From: Bacillota bacterium
Lineage (GTDB): Bacteria; Bacillota; Dehalobacteriia; UBA4068; UBA4997
Length of the DNA stretch: 64,000 nucleotides
Assembly: GCA_021771915.1 (NCBI GenBank)
Contig: JAETNY010000003.1
Location: 62,001 to 126,000, forward strand
Direction of reading: 5' to 3'
The translations under genes were made by a program, and so were the position numbers. Below are positions 1 to 9,176 of this stretch, one piece after another. Numbering within the stretch: the first letter of the stretch is position 1; the number at the start of each line of letters is the position of its first letter. The notes beneath the pieces are model-generated. The model was not told the origin of the DNA and searched no databases. It saw only the letters and a list, made by a program, of their open reading frames with translations.

Positions 1-177
1 GCAATATATAACCAGCATGCCGAACATAGCCAGCGGCAGAACCTGCCCCAGATACTGTATGTATTTTGGCGTTGGTCTGCCAACAGGAAAGAATAAAAAC
101 GGCAAAAAACGCGTCAGCATTGTACCCAAAATCACCATACCCACCATAATAAACTGCTCGGTCAGGCTCATAGTCAT
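1..177 (-). CDS. azlD: AzlD-like branched-chain amino acid export subunit, 3' part missing
   Basis: This is the small membrane partner of AzlC; AzlCD-type pairs export branched-chain amino acids or their analogues. The visible 59 residues start [15 protein letters not shown] and contain [24 protein letters not shown], which is typical of AzlD, followed by a second hydrophobic stretch. The ATG overlaps the azlC stop as ATGA, a sign of translational coupling. The ORF track shows only a plus-strand shadow here because the gene runs off the left window edge. The call rests on the short sequence plus its position directly after azlC. Confidence 0.8.
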   Translation of the reverse strand, partial: MTMSLTEQFIMVGMVILGTMLTRFLPFLFFPVGRPTPKYIQYLGQVLPLAMFGMLVIYC

Positions 178-890
178 AGCGCCGACCCCCTTTTCCGTGG
201 CTTATAAAACAATGTCAGCGCAATCAAAATAAGCAGCATCGTCGGGATAATGAACTTGTCCGCGCCAAAAATCAGCAGACACAGCACTGCCGCGCCCAAA
301 CCAATCAGCGCGCTGCGGTGTTGGCGGCTTTGCAGCCATTGCTCCAGAAAAATCACCACAAACATCGCCGTCATCACAAAATCCAGCCCCGTAGTGTCAA
401 ATTGAAGCAGCGCGCCAAAAAGACCGCCCAGCGTGGCGCCGGAAAACCAATAAAGATGATTAAGCAGCGTAACAAAAAACATGAACCAGCCCCTGTCCAC
501 TCCCGGCGGAACCTGTGCAGTATAATTGATAGAAAAACTTTCATCACACATACCAAAAATCAGGTATAAATCTTTCCAGCCGTTGCCGCGATACTTGTCC
601 AGCATGGAAATGCCATAAAACAAATGGCGTGCGTTAATCATCAGTGTCATAGCCAGCGCCTGTAAAGGATTAAATGCTCCCAACAGCATCTGCGCCGCCA
701 CAAACTCCGCCGAGCCGGCAAAAATCAGCAGGCTCATCAGCATGGGATACCAAAAGCTGAAACCGCATACATGCATAAAAATGCCATAGGTCAGGCCCAG
801 GAACCAGAAGCTGGCAAAAATCGGTATAGTGTAAGGAAACGCCGCCTGAAGCGCCTTTTGCAATTGCCGGCTTTTTATCACAGCTTCCAA
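174..890 (-). CDS. azlC: AzlC family branched-chain amino acid permease
   Basis: A 238-residue integral membrane protein with about six hydrophobic segments. It carries the AzlC signature [14 protein letters not shown] and the following NARHLFYG. The family is the large subunit of a branched-chain amino acid (azaleucine) exporter and needs AzlD, which follows with an ATGA overlap. The start is a TTG; a GGGAG site lies about 11 bases upstream, and the nearby ATG codons are out of frame and soon stop. The gene begins 26 bases after the NSS symporter stop, so the three genes probably form one transport operon. The function is a family assignment; the substrate is not proven. Confidence 0.88.
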   Translation of the reverse strand: MEAVIKSRQLQKALQAAFPYTIPIFASFWFLGLTYGIFMHVCGFSFWYPMLMSLLIFAGSAEFVAAQMLLGAFNPLQALAMTLMINARHLFYGISMLDKYRGNGWKDLYLIFGMCDESFSINYTAQVPPGVDRGWFMFFVTLLNHLYWFSGATLGGLFGALLQFDTTGLDFVMTAMFVVIFLEQWLQSRQHRSALIGLGAAVLCLLIFGADKFIIPTMLLILIALTLFYKPRKRGSAL

Positions 891-916
891 TTATACATCA
901 TCTCCCAGAAAAAAAA

Positions 917-2314
917 CTACATGGAAATCCAACCCAAAACGCTGGCCATCGAACTTAACAGAATAATAATGATAAAGATTGGCGCCAGATATTTTATCAT
1001 AAAAGCATAAATCTGTTTTTGCTTAAACCGGGAAGATAGTTCAACCTCCTCGGTGATTTTTTTCAAACCTACCACCCTGGTCACCAACAGACATGTTGAA
1101 AGCGCGGCCACCGGCATCATCAACGAGTTAGTCAGAAAATCGAAGAAGTCCAGAAGGGACATACCCAGCGGCGCCACAAAATCCAGTACGCCAAAGCCCA
1201 GAGCCGAGGCAGAACCCAAAATTATGATAATCGCACCCATCAGCAGCGTACAGGCCTTACGGCTCCAACCCAACTGGTCCTCAAAGGTGGAAACGCCGCT
1301 TTCCGCCAGAGATATAGCGCTGGTCAGCGCAGCCATAAACACCAGCAAAAAGAACATCAGACCAGCGCCTGTACCAAAGCCCATGCTAGCAAAAACCTTG
1401 GGAATGGTAATAAACATCAAGGACGGACCGGCTTTCAGCGCGTCCGGGTCGCCACCGGAAAAAGCAAAAACCGCCGGGATAACCATTAAACCGGCCAGCA
1501 TGGCAATACCAGTATCAAAAGCCTCCACCTGAAAGGTAGATTTTTCAATATCAACGTCTTTTTTCATATAAGAACCATAGGTGTATAAAATACCCATAGC
1601 GATTGAAAGCGAAAAGAACATTTGTCCCATGGCCGCCACAACTGTCATCCAGGAGAAATTGGCAAAATTGGGAATTAAGAAATATTTCACTCCCTCCAAA
1701 GCGCCCGGCCGTGTCATGGCATAACCGGCCACAAAAATAGCCAAAATTACCAGCAGCGGCATCATCACCTTGGACACACGCTCCACGCCATGCTTAACGC
1801 CAGCCAGCAATACCAAAACCACAGCCACGCTAAAGAGCAGGAACCAGAACTCTGCGCCGAAGCTTTCCGCAATAAAGCCGTGAAAATAATTGTCGTCCGC
1901 CAGCATTATTGTACTGCCGCGCAGATACTCAAATAAATATTTTGTCACCCAGCCGCCAATTACACAATAATAAGGCACAATCAACATTGGAATTATCGCG
2001 TTAACCCAGCCGCCCAGACGAAAATGCCAGCTTTTGCCAAAGGCCTGAAAAGCCCCCACCGGACTGCGTCTGGTCATACGCCCCAACGCCGTTTCCGACA
2101 TAATCAGGGCATAACCAAAGGTCAGCATCAAAATCAAATAAACCAACAAAAAAATGCCGCCGCCATATTTTGCCGCCAGATAGGGAAAACGCCAAATATT
2201 ACCCAACCCCACAGCGGAACCTGCCACCGCCAGAACATAACCCAGCCGGCTGGAAAAACTGCTGCGCGTTTCATTGCCGGCGGTAGAATTTCTGGCTTGT
2301 CCACCTGCTTTCAT
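917..2314 (-). CDS. Sodium-dependent neurotransmitter symporter (NSS) family amino acid transporter
   Basis: A 465-residue polytopic membrane protein of the bacterial NSS (LeuT/MhsT/TnaT) family, which takes up amino acids with Na+. The hallmark first helix reads GSAVGLGNIWRFPYLAAKYG near residues 32-52, and about 11 hydrophobic segments follow. The length fits the family. An AGGAGG site sits 11 bases before the ATG. A TTGCAC-17-TAATAT promoter lies upstream. It is followed at 26 bp by azlC, giving an unusual pairing of a sodium-driven importer with an amino-acid exporter. The exact substrate cannot be read from the sequence. Confidence 0.9.
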   Translation of the reverse strand: MKAGGQARNSTAGNETRSSFSSRLGYVLAVAGSAVGLGNIWRFPYLAAKYGGGIFLLVYLILMLTFGYALIMSETALGRMTRRSPVGAFQAFGKSWHFRLGGWVNAIIPMLIVPYYCVIGGWVTKYLFEYLRGSTIMLADDNYFHGFIAESFGAEFWFLLFSVAVVLVLLAGVKHGVERVSKVMMPLLVILAIFVAGYAMTRPGALEGVKYFLIPNFANFSWMTVVAAMGQMFFSLSIAMGILYTYGSYMKKDVDIEKSTFQVEAFDTGIAMLAGLMVIPAVFAFSGGDPDALKAGPSLMFITIPKVFASMGFGTGAGLMFFLLVFMAALTSAISLAESGVSTFEDQLGWSRKACTLLMGAIIIILGSASALGFGVLDFVAPLGMSLLDFFDFLTNSLMMPVAALSTCLLVTRVVGLKKITEEVELSSRFKQKQIYAFMIKYLAPIFIIIILLSSMASVLGWISM

Positions 2315-2367
2315 CTTAATAAGAACCTCCTAAAAAACTTTTCCTGTTTTATAAACATATTATTTCT

Positions 2368-2396
2368 ATATTAGCATAAAAAAAACAAAAGTGCAA
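2368..2396 (-). promoter_or_regulatory. Sigma-A-type promoter of the NSS-azlCD operon
   Basis: On the minus strand TTGCAC and TAATAT are spaced by 17 bases, with ATGC directly before the -10. The same TTGCA...ATGC arrangement is seen in front of rpsT and the tRNA in this window. The -10 lies about 55 bases upstream of the symporter ATG. Confidence 0.6.
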
Positions 2397-2446
2397 TTTT
2401 ATTTCAAAAATTATTCCTGCAAATACAAAATATCTCACAAAAAGAC

Positions 2447-2475
2447 TTGTAACCGGAACAGAAAATAGCTATAAT
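2447..2475 (+). promoter_or_regulatory. Sigma-A-type promoter of the GNAT gene
   Basis: TTGTAA and a perfect TATAAT are spaced by 17 bases, about 60 bases before the acetyltransferase start. The promoter is divergent from that of the NSS operon. Confidence 0.55.
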
Positions 2476-2536
2476 TTATAGAAATATATATTTATATTAT
2501 ATATAGAAGAAATTTTTTTATAAGAGGTACTAAATA

Positions 2537-3067
2537 ATGATTAGAAAAGCAACTTTGGCCGATGTTGCGGCCATTGTCCAAACCTATACCCAGCTGCTTG
2601 AGCATGAGCAGGCAAACGGTAGCACTTCCAACTGGCAGCAGGATATTTATCCCACCGCCCAATCCGCGGAACAGGCCATAAACGATGGCGAGATGTACGT
2701 TCTGGAACAGAACGGCCAAATTGTCGCCAGCGTGGTACTGAACAACCGGCAGGCGCCGGAATATCAGCAAATGCCCTGGCTGTATGCCGCCGAGGACAAT
2801 CAGGTGCTGGTTATTCACACCCTTTGCATACCGCCGGCCCAATCTGGACAAGGCCTGGCCACACAAATGTTGGAGTTTGCCAAAAATCTAGCTCAAAACA
2901 CCAACTGTCAGGTTATCAGGCTGGATACTTATGCGCATAATGAACCGGCCAAAAGCCTTTATCAAAAGCATGGCTTTCATATTGTGGGCTATGCCGACGC
3001 CATGCTGCAAGGTCTAATTCCGGAAGAACTGGTCTTTATGGAATTTGAACTGCCTGCCCGGGCTTAA
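2537..3067 (+). CDS. GNAT family N-acetyltransferase
   Basis: A 176-residue cytosolic protein with a complete GNAT fold. The N-terminal MIRKATLADVAAIV is the usual first strand and helix. The acetyl-CoA binding motif A is VIHTLCIPPAQSGQGLATQML around residues 96-116. The C-terminal AKSLYQKHGFHIVG is the standard motif B end. The family moves an acetyl group from acetyl-CoA to an amine; the acceptor is unknown. A GAGGT ribosome site precedes the ATG. The gene is transcribed alone from its own promoter. Confidence 0.88.
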   Translation: MIRKATLADVAAIVQTYTQLLEHEQANGSTSNWQQDIYPTAQSAEQAINDGEMYVLEQNGQIVASVVLNNRQAPEYQQMPWLYAAEDNQVLVIHTLCIPPAQSGQGLATQMLEFAKNLAQNTNCQVIRLDTYAHNEPAKSLYQKHGFHIVGYADAMLQGLIPEELVFMEFELPARA

Positions 3068-3173
3068 ATATACCGACTTGAATTTGACACATTTAACAGT
3101 ATGGAATCGCTGCACGAACCAATATATAAGGCGGCAAGCCAACTTTTCCTTAAAAAAATCAAAATAATTAATA

Positions 3174-3202
3174 TTGACATATTAAAATATAATTGTTAAA
3201 AT
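3174..3202 (+). promoter_or_regulatory. Strong sigma-A-type promoter of the hybrid histidine kinase
   Basis: A perfect TTGACA and TAAAAT are separated by 17 bases. The predicted transcript start is about 60 bases before the ATG of the kinase gene. Confidence 0.75.
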
Positions 3203-3224
3203 ATAGGTATATAATTTGGGAGAA

Positions 3225-3240
3225 AGGGCTGTTAAGCCCT
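3225..3240 (+). other. Small hairpin in the kinase mRNA leader
   Basis: AGGGCT-GTTA-AGCCCT forms a perfect 6-bp stem with a four-base loop, located between the predicted transcript start and the AGGGAGG ribosome site. It lacks a T-run, so it is not a terminator. It may affect mRNA stability or leader folding; its role is unknown. Confidence 0.4.
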
Positions 3241-3266
3241 AATTTTGCGTAGGGAGGTTATATTCA

Positions 3267-6200
3267 ATGTATCACTGCCAAACCAAAATTTACCTAATCG
3301 GCCAGCAAGGCCAGATTTTTATGCCCTTGCTGAAGGCTATACCGCCACTGACCGGTTTCAGCCATGATTTTTGGCAAACCGACCTCCCGGACAATAGTCT
3401 TATTAGCCAAGCCAATTTGATTTTGGCCGATTGGCAGAGTCTGCCTGATGGTTTTTCCCCAAAAAATCAGACGCAACAGCAGACTATTTTGTTAACCACC
3501 AAAGAGGAACTGGCTGGACTGAACAGCCAGACTGACCTAAGCCAATTTGCAGATATCTGGTTTTTACCTTTAGAAGAAACAGAACTGCGCCTGCGTTTTG
3601 CCGCCTGGCAGCGCAACTGGAAACAGGCGATGGATTTGCAGGAAACCAAACATTTTTTTGACGCGGCGATTAACGGTTCTCCTAACCTGATTTGGTTTAA
3701 AACCAAAGATGGTATTCATGAAATTGTTAATGACAGCTTCTGCCATACCGTCAATAAAACCAAAGACGATGTGCAGGGGCGCAGTCACGCCTATATCTGG
3801 GACGTGGAAGAAGACGACCCCGCCTGTATTGAGTCTGAGAACGTCGTCATGACCACCAAAGAAACCCATATCTCTGAAGAAACTGTTCAAACAGGCGCCG
3901 GCCAGCGCCTGCTCACCACCTATAAGTCACCGCTTTATAATATTGACGGCAGCGTTATGGGCACTGTTGGCGTGGCTATTGACATCACACAGGAGCAGGC
4001 CTATAAACAGGCGCTGCTGCAAAAAACCCAGGAGTTGGAACACCTGTTTACCACCATGGACTGCGGCGTAATATGTCATAGCTTGGACGGCAACCAGATT
4101 ATCAGCATAAACCAGGCTGCGCTGAAAATTCTGGGCTATAAATCCCTGGAACAAATTCAATCCGAAGGTTTTAAAATGGTAGCAAATACCGTACCGGAAG
4201 ATGACCGCGAGTATCTTAATCAGCAAATTACCACCTTAAAGGAGGTTGGCGATAGCGTTAATGTTGAATACCGCGTGCAGCATGAGAACGGCGATATGCT
4301 GCATATTGTCGGCAATATTAAACTGCTGGAAAAAGACGGCAGACGCTTTTATCAACGCTTTTTATTGGATATCACCGCCCAGAAATTACAGGAATTACAG
4401 CGCTGGCAGGAAACAGAACAGTATCATGCCGAGCTGCTGCAAGCCCTGGCTATTGATTATAACCTGGTTTGTTTCTTTGATTTGGCAAATGGCAAGGGGC
4501 TTTCTTTGCGTGTCAATAATTGTCAATATGATATTTTAAATGAAATATTCGGTCATGAGTTACATTTAACCGAATGTATGGACGCTTACATAAACAGCTG
4601 TGTATATAATGAAGATAAGGAACTGATACGCAAGGCGGTTCAGCCAGATAATTTACGCCGGGAACTGGCTGAAAAAAATACTTTCTCACTGACTTATCGT
4701 ACCAACTGTCAGGACGAAATGCACTTTTTCCAGCTTAAAATCGTACGTACCGGAACCTGGAAAAAGAACCAGGGTATTGTGTTGGGCATTTGCAGCGTAG
4801 ATTCAGAAATACGCAATGAGATGAAGAAAAAATCACTGCTGGAAGACGCCCTTTTGCAGGCTAACCGCGCCAATAAAGCCAAGAGTGAGTTCCTTTCCAA
4901 CATGAGCCACGATATCCGCACGCCAATGAACGCTATTGTGGGCTTTACAACGCTGGCGATTACCCATGTTGATAATCGGGAACAGGTGGAGGAATATCTG
5001 AAAAAGATTATGACCTCCGGCAACCACCTGCTCAGTTTGATTAATGATATTCTGGATATGAGCCGTATTGAGAGCGGTAAAATGAATTTGGACGAGAAGC
5101 CCTGCACTCTACCAGATATTCTGCATGCTATACGCAATATCGTGCAGGCGGATATTCACGCCAAACAACTGGAATTTTATATTGACGCAGTGGACGTGTT
5201 TAATGAGAATATTTTCTGCGACCGTCTGCGCCTCAATCAGGTTTTGCTGAATTTGCTTTCCAATTCTATCAAATACACAGGCAGCGGCGGCATTGTCAGT
5301 CTGCGTATTGCTGAAAAGCCCGGCGCCGCCCCCGGCTATGCCAATTATGAATTTCACATCAAGGATACCGGCATCGGCATGAGCCAGGAATTTGTGGAAC
5401 ATATTTTTGAGCCCTTTGAGCGTGAGCGCAACTCCACTATCAGCGGTATTCAGGGTACCGGCCTTGGTATGGCTATTACCAAAAATATTCTTAATATGAT
5501 GAACGGTTCAATCAGCGTACAAAGCAAGCAGGGCGTGGGAACGGAATTTATTGTATCACTCACCTTCCGCCTGAATACAGAAAATCATGAACCGCCCAAT
5601 ATTCCAGAGCTGAAGAACTGCCGCGCGCTGGTGGTTGACGATGATTTTAACACCTGTGACAGCGTTTCTTATATGCTGCAACAAATCGGCATGCGCGCAG
5701 AATGGACGCTCTCCGGCAAGGAAGCGGTTCTACGCACACGCCAGGCCATATCGCGCAAAGATAACTATTGTGTTTACATTATTGACTGGCTGCTGCCAGA
5801 CATGAATGGTATTGAAGTCTGCCGGCGTATTCGCAAGGAAATTGGCGATGACGTGCCGATTATCGTCTTAACGGCCTATGACTGGTCAGATATCGAGGAC
5901 GAAGCTTTGGAGGCCGGCGTTACGGCATTTTGCAGCAAACCCCTGTTCTTTTCTGAATTACGCCGTTGTCTGCGCAATGTTATTGATGCAGAAAATACGC
6001 CGCACCAGACTGAAACGGAATTGAAAGAGGTTAAGCAAACCGCAGACCTGCACACCGGGCGTATTCTGCTGGCGGAAGACAATGAACTCAATCAGGAAAT
6101 TGCCGTTGCCATTTTGGAAGAAGCCGGCTTCACCATTGAGGTTGCCAACAACGGTCAAATTGCCGTGGATATGGTCAAAAAATCTGAACCAGGCTATTAC

Positions 6201-6431
6201 CGATTAATTTTAATGGATATTCGCATGCCCGTTATGGACGGTTTTGAAGCCGCACGTGCTATCCGCAAGTTAGAAAACAGGCGGCTGGCCAGAATACCTA
6301 TTTTAGCCATGACCGCAAACGCCTTTGAAGAAGATAAGCAGGAAGCGTTGCGTAGCGGTATGAATGCACATATAGCCAAGCCAATCGACATCAAAAAACT
6401 GTTTGATGCACTGGACAGCGTTCTGGTTTGA
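3267..6431 (+). CDS. Cytosolic hybrid sensor histidine kinase with PAS domains and two receiver domains
   Basis: A 1054-residue signal-transduction protein with no membrane segment. The first 110 residues look like a degenerate receiver or sensor domain. PAS-type domains follow (about 125-245 and 255-375), then a less clear PAS-like stretch to about 525. The histidine kinase core has the H-box MSHDIRTPMNA with His548, the N-box with Asn666, and the G-boxes DTGIGM and GTGLGMAI. Two receivers follow; the likely phospho-acceptors are Asp840 (IIDWLLPDMNG) and Asp984 (LMDIRMPVMDG). There is no HPt domain and no neighbouring response regulator, so the output partner is elsewhere. An AGGGAGG site fixes the start. 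It ends 2 bp from the convergent glycosyltransferase gene. Confidence 0.9.
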   Translation: MYHCQTKIYLIGQQGQIFMPLLKAIPPLTGFSHDFWQTDLPDNSLISQANLILADWQSLPDGFSPKNQTQQQTILLTTKEELAGLNSQTDLSQFADIWFLPLEETELRLRFAAWQRNWKQAMDLQETKHFFDAAINGSPNLIWFKTKDGIHEIVNDSFCHTVNKTKDDVQGRSHAYIWDVEEDDPACIESENVVMTTKETHISEETVQTGAGQRLLTTYKSPLYNIDGSVMGTVGVAIDITQEQAYKQALLQKTQELEHLFTTMDCGVICHSLDGNQIISINQAALKILGYKSLEQIQSEGFKMVANTVPEDDREYLNQQITTLKEVGDSVNVEYRVQHENGDMLHIVGNIKLLEKDGRRFYQRFLLDITAQKLQELQRWQETEQYHAELLQALAIDYNLVCFFDLANGKGLSLRVNNCQYDILNEIFGHELHLTECMDAYINSCVYNEDKELIRKAVQPDNLRRELAEKNTFSLTYRTNCQDEMHFFQLKIVRTGTWKKNQGIVLGICSVDSEIRNEMKKKSLLEDALLQANRANKAKSEFLSNMSHDIRTPMNAIVGFTTLAITHVDNREQVEEYLKKIMTSGNHLLSLINDILDMSRIESGKMNLDEKPCTLPDILHAIRNIVQADIHAKQLEFYIDAVDVFNENIFCDRLRLNQVLLNLLSNSIKYTGSGGIVSLRIAEKPGAAPGYANYEFHIKDTGIGMSQEFVEHIFEPFERERNSTISGIQGTGLGMAITKNILNMMNGSISVQSKQGVGTEFIVSLTFRLNTENHEPPNIPELKNCRALVVDDDFNTCDSVSYMLQQIGMRAEWTLSGKEAVLRTRQAISRKDNYCVYIIDWLLPDMNGIEVCRRIRKEIGDDVPIIVLTAYDWSDIEDEALEAGVTAFCSKPLFFSELRRCLRNVIDAENTPHQTETELKEVKQTADLHTGRILLAEDNELNQEIAVAILEEAGFTIEVANNGQIAVDMVKKSEPGYYRLILMDIRMPVMDGFEAARAIRKLENRRLARIPILAMTANAFEEDKQEALRSGMNAHIAKPIDIKKLFDALDSVLV

Positions 6432-6433
6432 TA

Positions 6434-7519
6434 TTACATTTTTCCCTGTTGCCTTAATCCGGCAAAATAGGCTTCATTATAAGCCACGGCCGCCGCGCCA
6501 GGCTTAAAACGCGCCGCCAGACGATTAAAACATTCTGCGCGGTGCGTCTGCCCAAGCCGGTCATAACAAACACAAAGCTGCAAGCTGGGAATAAAACCAT
6601 AAGCGTCGGGCAACACAAAACCGCCGCGTTTATCATCACGCTGGCAGGTTAAGGCGCGTATATACCAGTAAGCCGCCTGCTCCCATAACTGCCGTTCAAA
6701 AAAATGACGGCCAATATCACAACATATTTCCGCGCGAGGCAGGTCATAAATAAAACTGGCCAAAAGCGCTGCCAACGCCTGTTCTGGCTGCTCCAGTGCA
6801 TAAAGACACAATGCACAATGCCGGCAGGCGTCAATTTTATTCTCTCGCCAGCCCTGGTCTTCTTTCAAAAACTGCTGCAAAACGGCTAGGGCCTCCGCAA
6901 AGCGACCATGAAAATAAAGTTCCCGGCCATAATAGAACTGCTGGCGTGGCTCCAACCACCCTCCTCTCTGCCGCAGCTCCTCAAAAATCCGCAAATTACG
7001 TTCCGCATCGCCGGGCTTAAGTTTGTGGTGCGTTACCGCGCAATCACCATAAATTATATTGCCATGCGTTATAATCACCTCATGAACAGCCCCCTGCCAG
7101 ACCATACCAACGCGGTTTTTAACAATTCTTTCCCGATAATAAGAAAATGTGACATTGCCCTGCTCATCAAAGCCAGTGTTATAAGGCAGCATCACTACGT
7201 CCACCTGCGGCTGTAAATCAGCTTTAAGCTGGGCGAATTTTTTTCTGTCCGCCTCCAGCAGCACATCATCAGCATCAAGCCATAAACAATAATCACAGCT
7301 GGCCTGCGCAAAGGCCGCATTTCTGGCAGCAGCAAAATCATCAACCCAGACGAAATCAAAAAGCCTGGCCTCAAACTGTGCCGCAATCTCCTTAGTCCTG
7401 TCCGTTGAGCCAGTATCAACAATGATAATTTCATCAACCAAATCCCGCACAGATTCCAGACAACGCCCCAACACATCTTCTTCATCACGCACAATCATAC
7501 ACAAGCTAATTGTTACCAT
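6434..7519 (-). CDS. Family 2 glycosyltransferase with TPR-like C-terminus (SgtA/SunS type)
   Basis: The true start is the internal ATG at 7519, preceded by AGGAGGG at good spacing, giving 361 residues; the longer ORF start in the track runs through an upstream hairpin. The N-terminus MVTISLCMIVRDEEDVLGRC and the motifs EIIIVDTGSTDRT and WLDADDVL are those of GT-A family 2 enzymes, which transfer a sugar from a nucleotide donor. The C-terminal half is rich in Tyr/Ala/Leu helices resembling TPR repeats. It lies directly downstream of a collagen-like BclA-type gene on the same strand. C. difficile sgtA is likewise next to bclA3, so glycosylation of that protein is the likely job; this is inferred from context. 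Confidence 0.82.
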   Translation of the reverse strand: MVTISLCMIVRDEEDVLGRCLESVRDLVDEIIIVDTGSTDRTKEIAAQFEARLFDFVWVDDFAAARNAAFAQASCDYCLWLDADDVLLEADRKKFAQLKADLQPQVDVVMLPYNTGFDEQGNVTFSYYRERIVKNRVGMVWQGAVHEVIITHGNIIYGDCAVTHHKLKPGDAERNLRIFEELRQRGGWLEPRQQFYYGRELYFHGRFAEALAVLQQFLKEDQGWRENKIDACRHCALCLYALEQPEQALAALLASFIYDLPRAEICCDIGRHFFERQLWEQAAYWYIRALTCQRDDKRGGFVLPDAYGFIPSLQLCVCYDRLGQTHRAECFNRLAARFKPGAAAVAYNEAYFAGLRQQGKM

Positions 7520-7556
7520 TATATTCCCTCCTAACCCCCGGCGAAATTTATAGGCC

Positions 7557-7588
7557 GAAGCCCTCACACCCAAAGGTATGAGGGCTTC
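7557..7588 (-). terminator. Hairpin between the collagen-like gene and the glycosyltransferase gene
   Basis: GAAGCCCTCA and TGAGGGCTTC form a perfect 10-bp inverted repeat with a 12-base loop. It lies 50 bases after the collagen gene stop and just before the glycosyltransferase ribosome site. The T-tract on the minus strand is poor, so partial termination or mRNA processing is more likely than a full stop. Confidence 0.5.
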
Positions 7589-7638
7589 TCTGGCATGCAG
7601 CCGCTTTTTCACCGGCCTGTATATGCTGCAAACGCTTC

Positions 7639-9054
7639 TTAAGCAAGTCTTATGACTGTTAAATCCGCTTTGTTCAGGTTAACAGCTGCCGTTGTGCCAG
7701 CTAATTGCAGGCTGATAGTGTCATTTGCCGTCAGATTAGCAAGCAGCGTCATATCATAATTGGTGAGCGGAGCAACAGCGGCAATGGTGGAACCCTGCAA
7801 AACAGCGCCATTTTGCAGAAGCTGTGTCGTCAGCTGAGTAGCCGCATCTGCCTCCACATGATAGGTTAACAGATAGGTTCCGCTTTCCGGTACCGTAAAT
7901 TCCTCATTGGTGCCGTCAGCCGCAAAACCATTCAAACTCTGATAAGCCGTCAAAGGAACATTAGCGCCGGCAGTGGTTACGTTCACCGTAGCGCCGGTTG
8001 CACTCTGTGCATTCATAGATGTGGCAGTGGCTCCGGCTCCGGTCGGACCTGTGGGGCCAGTCGGGCCAGTCGCACCGTCGGTACCGTCTGCCCCTGTGGC
8101 CCCAGTAGCACCCGTTGCGCCTGTCGGACCAGTCGGACCAGTTGCGCCTACCGCACCATCAGCACCGGTTGCACCAGTTACACCAGCAAAACCAGTTGCA
8201 CCAGCTGGGCCTGTGGGACCTGTCGCGCCAGTAGGGCCAGTTGGACCTGTTGGACCAGTTGCACCATCAGCGCCATCTGCACCAGTTGCACCAGTCGCAC
8301 CCGTTGCGCCGTCGGCACCATCTGCACCAGTTGCACCAGTCGGACCAGTAGCGCCAGCCGCACCATCTGCACCAGTTGCACCGGTTGCACCAGTCGGGCC
8401 GGTAGCACCAGCCGCACCATCTGCACCGGTTGCGCCAGTAGCACCAGTCGCTCCCGGCAAACCATCTGCACCAGTTGCGCCCGTGGCACCAGTCGGACCT
8501 GTTGCACCAACCGCACCGTCCGAACCAGCAGCGCCAGTGGCTCCAGTCGCACCCGGCAAACCGTCTGCACCAGTTGCGCCAGTCGGGCCAGTCGGGCCTG
8601 TTATGCCGTCGGCACCGGTCGGACCAGTCACACCAGCCGCGCCAGTAGCGCCAGTCGCACCTGTGGGGCCTGTCGCGCCATTCAAACCGGTAGCGCCAGT
8701 TGCACCAGTGGCGCCGGCCGCGCCATTCGCGCCAGTAGCACCCGTCGCACCTCTGGGACCTGTCTGGCCGGGCGCGCCGTTAGCACCAGTTGCACCAACC
8801 GCGCCAGTTGCACCGGCCGGGCCATTCGCGCCTGTTGCACCTGTTGCGCCTCTGGCGCCGGTTGCTCCCGTCGCACCTGTTGCGCCCGTGGCACCAGTCG
8901 GACCGGTCGCACCAGTAGCGCCCGTCGCACCTGTGGGGCCAACGCCAGTGCAGCCAGTGCAGCCCGTACAACCTGTGCAACCCGTACAGCCAGTGCAACC
9001 GCAGTTAAAACCACAGGGATTTAAAGGGTTGAAACAGTTAAAGTATCTATTCAT
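7639..9054 (-). CDS. Collagen-like BclA-type surface (probable exosporium) glycoprotein
   Basis: A 471-residue protein in three parts. The N-terminal 18 residues ([18 protein letters not shown]) are Cys- and Asn-rich. About 106 Gly-X-Y triplets follow to about residue 338, opening with six GCT triplets and then mostly GAT, GPT and GAD. The 130-residue C-terminal domain begins [17 protein letters not shown] and resembles the BclA/C1q-like trimerisation head, with [18 protein letters not shown]. Thr in the Y position is the usual O-glycosylation site of BclA proteins. No Sec signal is seen, as in exosporium BclA proteins. An AGGAGG site precedes the ATG. The adjoining glycosyltransferase supports a glycosylated spore coat role; mother-cell expression is inferred, not shown. 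Confidence 0.87.
   Translation of the reverse strand: MNRYFNCFNPLNPCGFNCGCTGCTGCTGCTGCTGCTGVGPTGATGATGATGPTGATGATGATGATGARGATGATGANGPAGATGAVGATGANGAPGQTGPRGATGATGANGAAGATGATGATGLNGATGPTGATGATGAAGVTGPTGADGITGPTGPTGATGADGLPGATGATGAAGSDGAVGATGPTGATGATGADGLPGATGATGATGADGAAGATGPTGATGATGADGAAGATGPTGATGADGADGATGATGATGADGADGATGPTGPTGPTGATGPTGPAGATGFAGVTGATGADGAVGATGPTGPTGATGATGATGADGTDGATGPTGPTGPTGAGATATSMNAQSATGATVNVTTAGANVPLTAYQSLNGFAADGTNEEFTVPESGTYLLTYHVEADAATQLTTQLLQNGAVLQGSTIAAVAPLTNYDMTLLANLTANDTISLQLAGTTAAVNLNKADLTVIRLA
8041..9000 (-). repeat. Collagen Gly-X-Y coding repeat tract
   Basis: About 960 bases encode roughly 106 Gly-X-Y triplets, with one two-residue break (GV) after the six opening GCT triplets. 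The DNA repeats at 9 and 18 bases and higher periods, so strand slippage could change its length. The 374-residue plus-strand ORF across it (APVAPVAPV...) is only the antisense shadow of this repeat. Confidence 0.9.
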
Positions 9055-9176
9055 ATTGATATTACCTCCTAATTGTAATGCCTGTGTTAATTTTTAGGCT
9101 TAATACAATATATGGAGATCAACATGTGCTTGACACTGCCTGACTGAATATTTTATTAAGAACTCAACTGGACGCT

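Noticed and set aside
7973-9097. 374-residue plus-strand ORF of APVAPVGPV repeats
   Set aside because: It is the antisense reading of the collagen repeat. It has no ribosome site, and the opposite frame has an AGGAGG start, a structured head domain and a family match.
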